A DNA stretch of 64,000 nucleotides from Thermococcus profundus (GTDB lineage: Archaea > Methanobacteriota_B > Thermococci > Thermococcales > Thermococcaceae): positions 1,116,001 through 1,180,000 of the forward strand of contig NZ_CP014862.1 of NCBI RefSeq assembly GCF_002214585.1. The letters run 5' to 3'. Shown one piece after another: positions 48,767 through 56,403 of this stretch; position 1 is the first letter of the stretch, and each line of letters starts with the position of its first letter. The position numbers were made by a program, and so were the translations under genes. The notes under the pieces are model-generated. The model did no database searches, was not told the origin of the DNA, and saw nothing but the letters and a program-made list of their open reading frames with translations.

Positions 48767-49849
48767 TCAAGTAAAGGTGACCCCTTCCAGGCCAGTTTTT
48801 CTGATGATATAGGTGTCCTCGTGCTTGATAGCTCCCTCAGGGATCATCAGCGGTGCGTGGATTATGCTCAGAACCATGTTCTCTGCAACCTTGGTAGCCC
48901 TCGTCGGGACTACTATGGTCGGCATCGGGAGTTCCTCGATGAGAAGGCCAACGCCGTGAGTGTAGCCCGCTATGTAGGCATCACCGAAGCCCTTCTCTTT
49001 GAAAAAGTCCGAGATCTTCTTTTCAACCGAATTCAAGGTTGCCCCAACGCGGGTCTCCTGAAGGGCAAGCTCAAGGGCTTTCTCTTTGACTTCGATAGCC
49101 CTTCTAACCCTCTCTCCCGGTTCCCCGACGATGAAGGTTCTCGCGGTGTTCGCGTAGTAGTGATTCCAGTCGGTTCCGATGACCACCGTGACAACCCCGT
49201 TCTCCTTCACCTTCAAATCTCTGAAGGGCTCGGCGTGCGCCCTTGGGGTTGTTGAGACGTAAACCTTCGGCTCCTCACTTCCGCTGCTCATGAGCTCGCG
49301 GTAGACCTCGGCCGCTATTTCGGTCTCGCTCACTCCCGGTCTTATAACCTCTTCAGCGACCTTCATACCCTTTTGCGCTATCTTTCCTGCTTTCCTGATG
49401 TTCTCTATCTCCCAAGGCTCCTTTATCATCCTGAGACTCATTGTGAGTTCGAGTATATCAACCACCTCAACCATAGGGTTGAGCCTCTCAAAGAGTTTGA
49501 TGAAGAGCATGTACGAGTCCCTCTCAACGCTAAACTCATGTCCAACTCTAGAAAAGCCGTTGCCGTTGACCCACGTCACAACGCCGGCCATTAAGTCCTC
49601 AACGCGCTGGAACTCGCGCACATCCTCGATCCAGCTCCTCCTCTTGAACTCCTCGGCTTCGCCTTTAACAACGAAGACCGTCGGCTCTCCCTCCGCTGGG
49701 ATGAGCAGGCTCGGGCGGAGCCACTTGGTTCCGGTGAAGTAGATGAAGGTGGAGAGCGTCCTAATGACGGCCCCATCGATGTCGTTCTCCCTCAGGAGTT
49801 CCTGAAAGCGCTCGACCCTTCTTCTGAAGATTTCCTCATTGCCCCTCAC
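48767..49849 (-). CDS. M24-family (Xaa-Pro peptidase-like) protein lacking most metal ligands
   Basis: A 360-residue protein with the creatinase/prolidase N-terminal domain and an M24 pita-bread domain. Aligned to the archaeal prolidase ligands, both Asp are replaced (Val223, Asn234), His298 (THGVGLLIEE) is kept, the first Glu is replaced (Ile330) and the last Glu344 (KHEDTYII) is kept. With three of five ligands lost, it is unlikely to bind the usual dinuclear metal. It may be a creatinase-like metal-free enzyme or a binding protein. It starts 1 base after the DUF438 gene, so the two are probably co-transcribed. Confidence 0.82.
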   Translation of the reverse strand: MRGNEEIFRRRVERFQELLRENDIDGAVIRTLSTFIYFTGTKWLRPSLLIPAEGEPTVFVVKGEAEEFKRRSWIEDVREFQRVEDLMAGVVTWVNGNGFSRVGHEFSVERDSYMLFIKLFERLNPMVEVVDILELTMSLRMIKEPWEIENIRKAGKIAQKGMKVAEEVIRPGVSETEIAAEVYRELMSSGSEEPKVYVSTTPRAHAEPFRDLKVKENGVVTVVIGTDWNHYYANTARTFIVGEPGERVRRAIEVKEKALELALQETRVGATLNSVEKKISDFFKEKGFGDAYIAGYTHGVGLLIEELPMPTIVVPTRATKVAENMVLSIIHAPLMIPEGAIKHEDTYIIRKTGLEGVTFT

Positions 49850-49850
49850 T

Positions 49851-51191
49851 TCAATCCCTCCAGTCGAGTAACCGCTTCTCCCCTTTTATCCCTTTGTAGG
49901 GGGCTATGTCCATCGTCATCTCGAGTGTTCCGATGTATTCGCCCTTCTCGTTGAAGAGGGGGACGTACTTGATGTAAACGTACTTCAGCCCGAGCCTTAT
50001 CCAGAAGGTAGCTTCCTTCTTCCTGCCCTCCTTAAATGCCCTGAGGATTTTGTTTACGATGTGGACGCTCTTCGGGGGGTGGCAGAGCTGGACGGGCCTT
50101 CCGAGGACGCTGAGGGAGCGGCCGAATATCCTCTCACCCGGGGAGAAAAAGCGAACACGGTCGTCTTTGTCTATGAAAGTAACGTCAACTGGTAAAGCTT
50201 CAAAGATGGCCTTGAGTTCCTCGATGTTTACGTAGCCAGTTCCAAGGTCTATGTCCCCTTCCCTCTCAAGCTCGCTTCTGTCGAACTCTAAGGGCTGGCC
50301 CTTAAGGGCTTCCTGGACTTCCTTCGGAAGGCCGAGTAGCTGTTCAATGCTGAGTTCAGGATTTATCTCCCAGGGGTGTAGGGGTTTAACGTCCTCTCCA
50401 GGATCCCATTCAGACGGATTAACCTTGTAGTAGCCATATTCCGCTTCCTGCATCCTGATGGCCTTCCACTCGCCGTCGCTGAGGAGGGCCTTAAGGGTTG
50501 GGTAATAGATGTTGTTTTCCCTGAAGACCATGTCGCTGAGGGCGAAAGATGCCTCGCCGGCCTTGTTCTTGAAGCGCTCCACGAACTCCTCCCAGGGCAT
50601 CTCGTCCTTCTTCCTGAGGAGTTCGGCGAGGTATTTGATCATGAACCTTATCTCGTCGTGCTTCGTCCAGAGGACGGTGGCTATCGCGGTTAAACCCCTC
50701 CGCTCTATGTAGGGGAAGGTTAGCATCTCCTCGCGGTTGTAGTGGGTGAAGCCGACCTTTCGGAGGTTGCCCACTATCTCCTCAAGCACTCCCAGGATTT
50801 CCTTCCTCATGCGCTCGTCCTTGGTCGTTGCCAGAGTTCTCGCGTAGAGGTTGAGCATTTCGGCATCTTTCATTATCTCCTTGTTCTCAAGGTAGAGGGT
50901 CTTGAGAGGATGACCGTCCGGCAGATCCTTCTCCTCAAGCTCGTCGGTTCCCTTAACCGCTTCCCTGAAGAGTTCCACGTGGAGGTCGCACATCTTGGCT
51001 ATGTCCTTTGCAGATACCCCCTCCTTCACGAGTTCCTGCTCTATTAGGGGTATCTCCAGCGGCGATATCCCACTTAGGACAGCTCTAAACTCATCTTTAA
51101 GCTTCTCAACGCTCTCTCCCTCGTGTATCCTGAGGAGGAGCTTTTTGAGCTGTTCTTTCTTATATTCGCGATTGTTTAAAAGCTCCGTCAT
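49851..51191 (-). CDS. DUF438/hemerythrin-like/PAS domain protein
   Basis: A 446-residue cytoplasmic protein in three parts. DUF438 covers about 1-90 (LRIHEGESVEKLKDEFRAVLSGISPLEIPLIEQELVKEG). A hemerythrin-like HHE helical domain covers about 95-240, with His/Glu ligands such as FTHYNREE, LWTKHDEIRF and FRENNIYYP. A PAS domain covers about 320-435 (PVDVTFIDKDDRVRFFSPGERIFG... GTLEMTMDIAPYK). Such proteins are thought to sense O2, NO or redox state. Its promoter carries the ATGACA-N2-TGTCAT palindrome shared with two neighbours. Confidence 0.85.
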   Translation of the reverse strand: MTELLNNREYKKEQLKKLLLRIHEGESVEKLKDEFRAVLSGISPLEIPLIEQELVKEGVSAKDIAKMCDLHVELFREAVKGTDELEEKDLPDGHPLKTLYLENKEIMKDAEMLNLYARTLATTKDERMRKEILGVLEEIVGNLRKVGFTHYNREEMLTFPYIERRGLTAIATVLWTKHDEIRFMIKYLAELLRKKDEMPWEEFVERFKNKAGEASFALSDMVFRENNIYYPTLKALLSDGEWKAIRMQEAEYGYYKVNPSEWDPGEDVKPLHPWEINPELSIEQLLGLPKEVQEALKGQPLEFDRSELEREGDIDLGTGYVNIEELKAIFEALPVDVTFIDKDDRVRFFSPGERIFGRSLSVLGRPVQLCHPPKSVHIVNKILRAFKEGRKKEATFWIRLGLKYVYIKYVPLFNEKGEYIGTLEMTMDIAPYKGIKGEKRLLDWRD

Positions 51192-51203
51192 GTTCTCACC
51201 TTC

Positions 51204-51217
51204 ATGACAGGTGTCAT
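51204..51217. promoter_or_regulatory. Operator 1 of the DUF438/TusA-like/XRE regulon
   Basis: ATGACA-GG-TGTCAT is a perfect palindrome. On the minus strand it lies directly after the TATA box GCTTATAAAC (51225-51234), over the expected transcript start of the DUF438 gene, where binding would repress. Confidence 0.7.
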
Positions 51218-51266
51218 ATCATCGGTTTATAAGCATTGTTGGTCAAATTTGCCCAGAAATGTTTAT

Positions 51267-51280
51267 ATGCCACATGTCAT
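51267..51280. promoter_or_regulatory. Operator 2 of the regulon
   Basis: ATGCCA-CA-TGTCAT differs from operator 1 at one half-site base and the spacer. It overlaps the 3' edge of the TATA box GTTTATATG (51261-51269) of the TusA-like gene on the plus strand. Confidence 0.68.
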
Positions 51281-51301
51281 ATCTGGGTTCGGTGAAGGAC
51301 T

Positions 51302-51781
51302 ATGATGCTGGACGTTCGTGGGTTGAAGGCGCCGCAACCAGCGGTTATGATAATAGAGGCCCTTGGAAAGCTCGAAACGGGCGATACTCTCGAGGTCATA
51401 GGCGACAAGCCCTTCGTTGACCTGCTTCCAAAGCTGGAAGAAGCTGGTTATCAGATAGAGGTTAAGGAGGTTTCAGGCTTCTTCGTGCTTAAGGTTACCA
51501 AAACAGAAAACTCGAAGGAGCTTAAGATGGAGGTTAAGGAGGAGTGCGACGATAAGCTGGAGGAAATAACCGAAGACACCAACGTCGCAAAGCTCCTGAA
51601 GGCCTATCCCGAGTCACTTAAGATACTCGTCAAGTACGGCTTCTCTCCCCTTGAAAACCCCGTAATGAGGAAGACACTGGCCAGGACGATAACCCTGAAG
51701 GGGGCGAAGAGGCTCATAGGGATGAGCGACGAGCGCTTTAGGGAGATGATGGAGGAGCTGAAGGGGCTGAGAAAGAGGTAG
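51302..51781 (+). CDS. TusA-like (DUF2249) / DUF1858 protein
   Basis: A 159-residue protein of two small domains. The N-terminal ~70 residues resemble TusA/SirA/DUF2249 (LDVRGLKAPQPAVMIIEALGKLETGDTLEVIGD), but the sulfur-carrying Cys of CPxP is Ala (APQP). The C-terminal DUF1858 domain (VAKLLKAYPESLKILVKYGFSPLENPVMRKTLARTITL) usually accompanies DUF438 proteins. A role in sulfur transfer is therefore unlikely; ligand or partner binding is more plausible. GGTGAAGGACT precedes the ATG. It is divergent from the DUF438 gene. Confidence 0.83.
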   Translation: MMLDVRGLKAPQPAVMIIEALGKLETGDTLEVIGDKPFVDLLPKLEEAGYQIEVKEVSGFFVLKVTKTENSKELKMEVKEECDDKLEEITEDTNVAKLLKAYPESLKILVKYGFSPLENPVMRKTLARTITLKGAKRLIGMSDERFREMMEELKGLRKR

Positions 51782-51864
51782 CTTTCCATTTTTAGATTTT
51801 TACATAATTATTTTTATCTTCAATTCAACAAAACTTTAATGCTTCAACTGGGAAAACCTTAAAT

Positions 51865-51878
51865 ATTCCACGTGTCAT
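51865..51878. promoter_or_regulatory. Operator 3 of the regulon (autoregulation site)
   Basis: ATTCCA-CG-TGTCAT has the same right half-site as operators 1 and 2. It follows the TATA box CCTTAAATATT (51857-51867) of the XRE regulator gene itself, suggesting that the regulator controls its own synthesis. Confidence 0.65.
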
Positions 51879-51888
51879 AACAGCTATC

Positions 51889-52275
51889 ATGAAAACCAAC
51901 GCCTTCGAAGTCGCCTCGCGCTACATCTACCCATCCATCCGGAGACGCCTCGTGGAGGTGCTCCGCGAGAAGGGCCTAAAGCAGACCGAGATAGCGGAAC
52001 TGCTTCACATTACACAATCGGCGGTTTCTCGTTATCTTAAAATGGACAGAGGGGCCCTTATAGATATCTCGGCCTTTCCCGATGTGGACCGAGAGATCGC
52101 TGAACTCGCCGAGAGAATACTCGACGAGAGACCCGGGGAGTATGAGATACACTCCTCGCTCGTTAAGCTCTCGCTGGAGTTCCTTGGAAAGGGCTATGCC
52201 TGCACTTTCCATTCTCAAATCGACCCAGAGGTGAATCCGGTGGAGTGCAGGGTTTGTATTGAGCTCTTTGGCTGA
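51889..52275 (+). CDS. XRE-family regulator with Cys-containing C-terminal domain
   Basis: A 128-residue protein. An N-terminal helix-turn-helix (YPSIRRRLVEVLREKGLKQTEIAELLHITQSAVSRYLKMDRG) is followed by a helical part and a tail with three Cys (ACTFHSQIDPEVNPVECRVCIEL). Those Cys could hold a metal or Fe-S cluster and make the protein redox- or gas-sensitive. Its promoter and those of the two genes before it carry one palindrome, making it the best candidate for the binding protein. It has almost no leader after the TATA box. Confidence 0.85.
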   Translation: MKTNAFEVASRYIYPSIRRRLVEVLREKGLKQTEIAELLHITQSAVSRYLKMDRGALIDISAFPDVDREIAELAERILDERPGEYEIHSSLVKLSLEFLGKGYACTFHSQIDPEVNPVECRVCIELFG

Positions 52276-52405
52276 CGAAGGCAACACGATAGAGAGAAGA
52301 TTTGAGAAAGAAAATCAATAAGGAGAGAACAACGGGGTCCCCTTGGAACCCGCACCGAGGGCTGCTTGAATGCCCGTTTGCGGACATTTAAGGCACTGAT
52401 CGGTC

Positions 52406-53749
52406 TCACTCGATTGGTAGACTGTTCTTCGCTTTCCTCGGCTTCTTCTTTTCAATGACCTTCTTCTTTCTCTCTTCGATCTTGGTCTTTCTCGCTTCGA
52501 GCTTTTCAGCCTTCGTTGCCTCTATGTCCCTCTTAAACGCCCACTTGAGCAGTGGTGGCGTTATCAGCACGGAGACTGTTATGAATATCAACGTTGCCGC
52601 GATGAACTTCGGGGCGTCTCCCTCTGGAATGGCCCCCCCGTGGATGGCAACCATCAGGTCAACCAGGGCCACCTCCGTTCTGGGGATCGAGCCTATGCCC
52701 ATCTGAAGGGACATCCAGAAGTTGTCGCTCGTGAAGAGGAAGTCCCTTCCGCGGCCCCACGTGGTTATCCAGGCCCCGAATCCCCTTCCAACGACCTTTC
52801 CAACGATGGCGATTGTCGAGAGCACACCAGCGAGGATCAACGCATCAGCGTTCTCAAAGACCTTGAGGTTCAGCATGGCGCCGGTGTGTACGAAGAAGAA
52901 CGGGATTAAGAGGCCGTAGCCTATGGCCCTGACGTCCTCCATGAGACGCTTTCCTTCTGGGAGCTTGGAGAGTACTAGGCCCATCATGAAAGCTCCCTCA
53001 ATGGCCGCCGCGAACCACCCTTCGGCCAGGGCCGCGAAGAGGAACATCATTCCCAGTGCCATTCCGAGTATTCCCTTCTCGACGTGCAGCCTCTCAGCGA
53101 ACTTGATGTAGTAATCGATGAGATACCAAGCCACAACGCCGGTTATTATAAAGAACGCCACTATCTTCGCCGTGAGGTTTATCAGACTTCCCGTTCCAAC
53201 GGCGAAGATTATGAGCGCGATGCCGAGAAAGTCGTCCATGACGCTCGCGCTCAGCGAAGCCGCACCCACTTCGCTCCTCAGAACCCCGAGGTCCATCATG
53301 ACCCTGACAGTGAGGCCGATGCTCGTTGCCGTGAGCAGAACGCCACCGGCGAAGGCTTCCCTGCTGGGATAACCCATGGCCATGAGGGCGTACCAGCCCA
53401 TTACAAGCGGAACAAAAACTCCCAGCACAGTTGAGATAGTGGCCGTTACGCCCGTCTTCTTGAGCTGTTCTACATCCGTATCCAGGGCTCCCAGGAAGAG
53501 CAGAAAGATTATACCCAGCTTTGCGAGAACCTCCGAGACCTCGCTGGCGCTCGTGGTGAAGCTCCCCCCGCTGACTATGGGGAGGTACTGGGGAGCGACT
53601 ATCCCGAAGTAGACGAGGTTTCCCAGGATCATGCCCATTATGAGCTCTCCAAGGACCCCTGGCAGTTCAAAACGCTCTATTACGCTGTCCCCTATCTTGG
53701 CCAGTATCAGGGCTACTCCGATCGTGAAGAGGAGCCATGTTGCGTCCAT
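52406..53749 (-). CDS. CPA2-family Na+/H+ or K+/H+ antiporter
   Basis: A 447-residue membrane protein with about 12 helices (LLFTIGVALILAKIGDSVI at the start) and the CPA2 motif GVLLTATSIGLTVRVMMDLG followed by SLSASVMDDFLGIALI, where the Asp-Asp pair would bind the ion. A basic cytoplasmic tail (about 405-447, many Lys/Glu) ends it. No TrkA domain is attached. It overlaps the CBS gene by about 37 bases, so a CBS protein may regulate it by binding adenine nucleotides. Confidence 0.88.
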   Translation of the reverse strand: MDATWLLFTIGVALILAKIGDSVIERFELPGVLGELIMGMILGNLVYFGIVAPQYLPIVSGGSFTTSASEVSEVLAKLGIIFLLFLGALDTDVEQLKKTGVTATISTVLGVFVPLVMGWYALMAMGYPSREAFAGGVLLTATSIGLTVRVMMDLGVLRSEVGAASLSASVMDDFLGIALIIFAVGTGSLINLTAKIVAFFIITGVVAWYLIDYYIKFAERLHVEKGILGMALGMMFLFAALAEGWFAAAIEGAFMMGLVLSKLPEGKRLMEDVRAIGYGLLIPFFFVHTGAMLNLKVFENADALILAGVLSTIAIVGKVVGRGFGAWITTWGRGRDFLFTSDNFWMSLQMGIGSIPRTEVALVDLMVAIHGGAIPEGDAPKFIAATLIFITVSVLITPPLLKWAFKRDIEATKAEKLEARKTKIEERKKKVIEKKKPRKAKNSLPIE

Positions 53750-54240
53750 TTTACCTCACCCACCCTGAGCAGTCTCAAGAACTCATCTATAACAATGCGG
53801 AGGCTTATCTCACCGACCAGGCGATCGTCCTGCACAACCGCGAGGACCTGGCTCTTGTACCTCCTCATCTTCGTCAGGGCATCCAGAACCGTGGCGTCTT
53901 CGTCTATGGTCAGAACGTTCCTCTCAACGACGTCTTCAGCTTTCTCAGCCCCTCCAAGTATTGAACGCATCGTTCTGCTCGTCATCCCGAGCTTGAACTT
54001 ATGTGCATCCAGGGGCAGGAAGACGTCTACGATGTCCAGGTACCTGATGGCCCCCACGAGCCTCATGCTCTCCCTGTCCTCAACGACCCAGACGTGGTGT
54101 CTCGTCCTGAGCAGTTTGAGGACATTGAGTATAGGGGAGTCAGAGGTAACTACTGGCATGGAAGTTATTGGGGGCATTATGTTCCGTATTTTTATCGAAT
54201 GGAAGCTCTGAAGAGCTCTTTCGACGTCCTGCACAGACAT
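53713..54240 (-). CDS. CBS-domain pair protein
   Basis: A 175-residue protein with two CBS domains: IMPPITSMPVVTSDSPILNVLKLLRTRHHVWVVED... and ERNVLTIDEDATVLDALTKMRRYKSQVLAVVQDDRLVGEIS. CBS pairs bind AMP, ATP or SAM and regulate partner proteins. The antiporter gene begins within its last 37 bases, which makes the antiporter the likely partner. Start uncertain: ATG 54240, or GTG 54234 following GGTGAT. The TATA box GTTTTTATAG is near 54256-54265. Confidence 0.85.
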   Translation of the reverse strand: MSVQDVERALQSFHSIKIRNIMPPITSMPVVTSDSPILNVLKLLRTRHHVWVVEDRESMRLVGAIRYLDIVDVFLPLDAHKFKLGMTSRTMRSILGGAEKAEDVVERNVLTIDEDATVLDALTKMRRYKSQVLAVVQDDRLVGEISLRIVIDEFLRLLRVGEVKWTQHGSSSRSE

Positions 54241-54403
54241 CACCAGAGTTATAATCTATAAAAACTTCCTTTAAGGTTTTCTGGGCATTGGGGGCCTTCA
54301 ATGAACGTTTAAGTTCACCATTCGTCTTATCCGACGCCGCTCCCTTTGATCCAGCCCAAAGGTTTATAGCAACCTCACCTAAGGAATTCTGGAAGATGAT
54401 AAC

Positions 54404-55012
54404 ATGGTTGTGCTATACAGCTTCTTTATGGGTCTCGGTGGTCTCTTAACCCTGAGTGCGATATTCCTCACATGGAACCTCTCCCAGAGAGTTGAACTCG
54501 GCCGCCTTGGGAAGAGGCGGATCTCATGGTGCATTCTCCTCGGCGGCCTCTTAACCGCCATCGGTTTCTTCGGGATGATGGAGAACGTCGAAAGCAACAT
54601 CGTGGCCTTTCTAGTGATCTTGGGGCCAGCGCTCATAGCCTACGCCCTCTCCGAAAGCGGTCTCGTTAAGGCCACGTCCGCCCTCCTTATCCAGTCTTTC
54701 CTCCTCCTTCCTCTGGTTCTCCTCCGAAAAGACCTCATTATGGACGTTGTTGAGCTGGGGTCAACCCTGTCCCAGCTGCTCTTGATAAACGCAGTCGTCG
54801 GCTACGTCAGAACTCCTCCTGAGTACAGAAGCCTAGCGGGCCTCTCCGCGTGGGGAGTCCTGATATCGGTCTGGTTCATCAGCTTCGACGCAGTAAAGCT
54901 GGCCGGTTCTGTGATTTACCTGATCTCCGTTGCCCTCTGGCTCTACACCCTGCTGAGACTCCACACGGTATCCATCGAGAGATTCCACAACTCTGCCCAG
55001 GAAGGGTTATAA
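54404..55012 (+). CDS. Membrane protein of unknown function (about 6 helices)
   Basis: A 202-residue hydrophobic protein with roughly six membrane helices (YSFFMGLGGLLTLSAIFLTW, ISWCILLGGLLTAIGFFGMM, IVAFLVILGPALIAYAL, ALLIQSFLLLPLVLLRK and two more). I recognise no family. The TATA box GGTTTATAGC (54361-54370) precedes it, and GGAAGATGATAAC stands before the ATG. Two DUF59-type genes follow, possibly in the same transcript. Confidence 0.75.
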   Translation: MVVLYSFFMGLGGLLTLSAIFLTWNLSQRVELGRLGKRRISWCILLGGLLTAIGFFGMMENVESNIVAFLVILGPALIAYALSESGLVKATSALLIQSFLLLPLVLLRKDLIMDVVELGSTLSQLLLINAVVGYVRTPPEYRSLAGLSAWGVLISVWFISFDAVKLAGSVIYLISVALWLYTLLRLHTVSIERFHNSAQEGL

Positions 55013-55044
55013 GGGTGCATTCAGAGTCCCGAGCGGTGAGAAAA

Positions 55045-55395
55045 ATGAAGGTTTACACACCAAACCGCGAGTGGCCCGAGCACTACAGGCCGGTTCTTGA
55101 GGAGCTCTCGAAAATAACCGATCCCGTGACGGGAGGAGACATCCTGGACTCCGGGGTTATAGCTGGACTTGAAGTGGACGACGACACTCTCAAGGTTTGG
55201 CTCAACTTCGAGAGCCACGCCGAATACAACATAACCGGGGAGAGCGCTATAGCCTACTCCAAGATAATCGGCGACATAATGGAGCGCTTTGCCCTCGTCA
55301 GGTTCCAGAACGTCTACGTTTACGACCTCAAGAACAATCCTGTGGGTGTTTTCGAGAACAGGAAAGGCTACCGCGCAGAGGATCTCTCCAGGTGA
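55045..55395 (+). CDS. DUF59/MIP18-family protein
   Basis: A 116-residue protein with the MIP18/DUF59 pattern: LEELSKITDPVTGGDILDSGVIAGLEVDDDTLKVWLNFESHAEYN. Members assist iron-sulfur cluster assembly or transfer (SufT/PaaD-like). No Cys is present, unlike many SufT proteins. GCGGTGAG lies before ATG 55045. A second DUF59 protein follows 5 bases later, so the two may work as a pair. Confidence 0.8.
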   Translation: MKVYTPNREWPEHYRPVLEELSKITDPVTGGDILDSGVIAGLEVDDDTLKVWLNFESHAEYNITGESAIAYSKIIGDIMERFALVRFQNVYVYDLKNNPVGVFENRKGYRAEDLSR

Positions 55396-55400
55396 ACCGG

Positions 55401-55742
55401 ATGGGGCTTCTTGGCTTTTTTAAGTCCCCAAAAAGAGGAGTGAAAGATACCCTTCCCCCCGAAGTTAAAGGCGTTGTGAACGTGCTCAGAAGCGTTGTGG
55501 ATCCCGAGACCGGAGTCAGCATAGTCGATGAGGGACTGGTCTACGGCCTTACCGTAAGCGGAAAAAACGTGGACGTGTTTCTGCTGATGGCGCGCTCTAC
55601 CCCCGACTGCCACTTCTGCCAGATGCTGGCAATAAACGTCCAGAACAGGATACTGCGTGATGTTGTTAGAGTCCTGAAGGAGGCGGGGTTTGAAAACGTC
55701 AAGGCTTACAACGAGCTGGGCCTCCTCCTTATCGAAGGATAA
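55401..55742 (+). CDS. DUF59/MIP18-family protein, second in tandem
   Basis: A 113-residue DUF59 protein: VKGVVNVLRSVVDPETGVSIVDEGLVYGLTVSGKNVDVFLLMARSTPDCHFCQMLAINVQNRIL. It keeps a Cys pair (DCHFC) at the place where MIP18-type proteins hold a reactive Cys, unlike its upstream neighbour. A role in Fe-S cluster maturation is the family expectation. AGGTGA precedes the ATG. Confidence 0.83.
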   Translation: MGLLGFFKSPKRGVKDTLPPEVKGVVNVLRSVVDPETGVSIVDEGLVYGLTVSGKNVDVFLLMARSTPDCHFCQMLAINVQNRILRDVVRVLKEAGFENVKAYNELGLLLIEG

Positions 55743-55822
55743 ACTGCCCCGATATTTTTATTCCAGAAGAGCGAAGTTAGTCGAGAAGGTTATTAACAGT
55801 ACCGCCTGCATATTAGAAAAGA

Positions 55823-56377
55823 TTAAGTGTTTTCGCTTTCGATTTTTAATGCCACAAGGAGTGTGAAAGCCATTACCAGGACTATCTCGTAGGTTTCTCC
55901 GAGTGCCACCGAGGGCCAGTGAATAAAGGTTCCGAACAGGGCAAGCAGAAAAATCAGAACCGAGCCATACCTGATCCCCTGCTTTTTGCTTCCAATTCCG
56001 TAAATCAGCGTCCCTAGGAAGAACTGGACGAAGAAGTATGTTGAGACGAAAACGTGAGGCCCAGTTCCGCTGTGGAAGACTCCTATGAGCGCCAGGAATA
56101 CCGCCGAGACGCTGATGTAGGCCCCTCCGACTGTCTGGGGCTTGTTTTCAGCAATCAAGATTATATAAACGGCAAAGGCAAGGACGAAAAAGGATGTCAC
56201 TATAAGCCCGTAGTTGTATATCCACGGCGATGCCGCCTTTGACGGATCGCCGAGGTCGCTTAGGGCATTGCCAAAGAAGGAGAACCACCCGTTCCTGCTT
56301 ATGCTCCACGCGACGAAGAGCCAGTAGACGATGCCACCAGTTAATCCAGACCATTTGAGGATTCTCAGGACGTTCAT
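55823..56377 (-). CDS. DUF998-family membrane protein
   Basis: A 184-residue protein with about six membrane helices. The DUF998 pattern is seen in WFSFFGNALSDLGDPSKAASPWIYNYGLI near the N-terminus and FHSGTGPHVFVSTYFFVQFFLGTLIYG in the middle. The function of this family is unknown. It is convergent with the DUF59 pair. Confidence 0.82.
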   Translation of the reverse strand: MNVLRILKWSGLTGGIVYWLFVAWSISRNGWFSFFGNALSDLGDPSKAASPWIYNYGLIVTSFFVLAFAVYIILIAENKPQTVGGAYISVSAVFLALIGVFHSGTGPHVFVSTYFFVQFFLGTLIYGIGSKKQGIRYGSVLIFLLALFGTFIHWPSVALGETYEIVLVMAFTLLVALKIESENT

Positions 56378-56403
56378 TGAACTCCCTTAACAGACTTGGG
56401 TGT

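Noticed and set aside
54302-54317. TGAAC-GTTTAA-GTTCA inverted repeat
   Set aside because: Only 5-bp arms and poorly placed relative to the nearby TATA boxes; could easily be chance.
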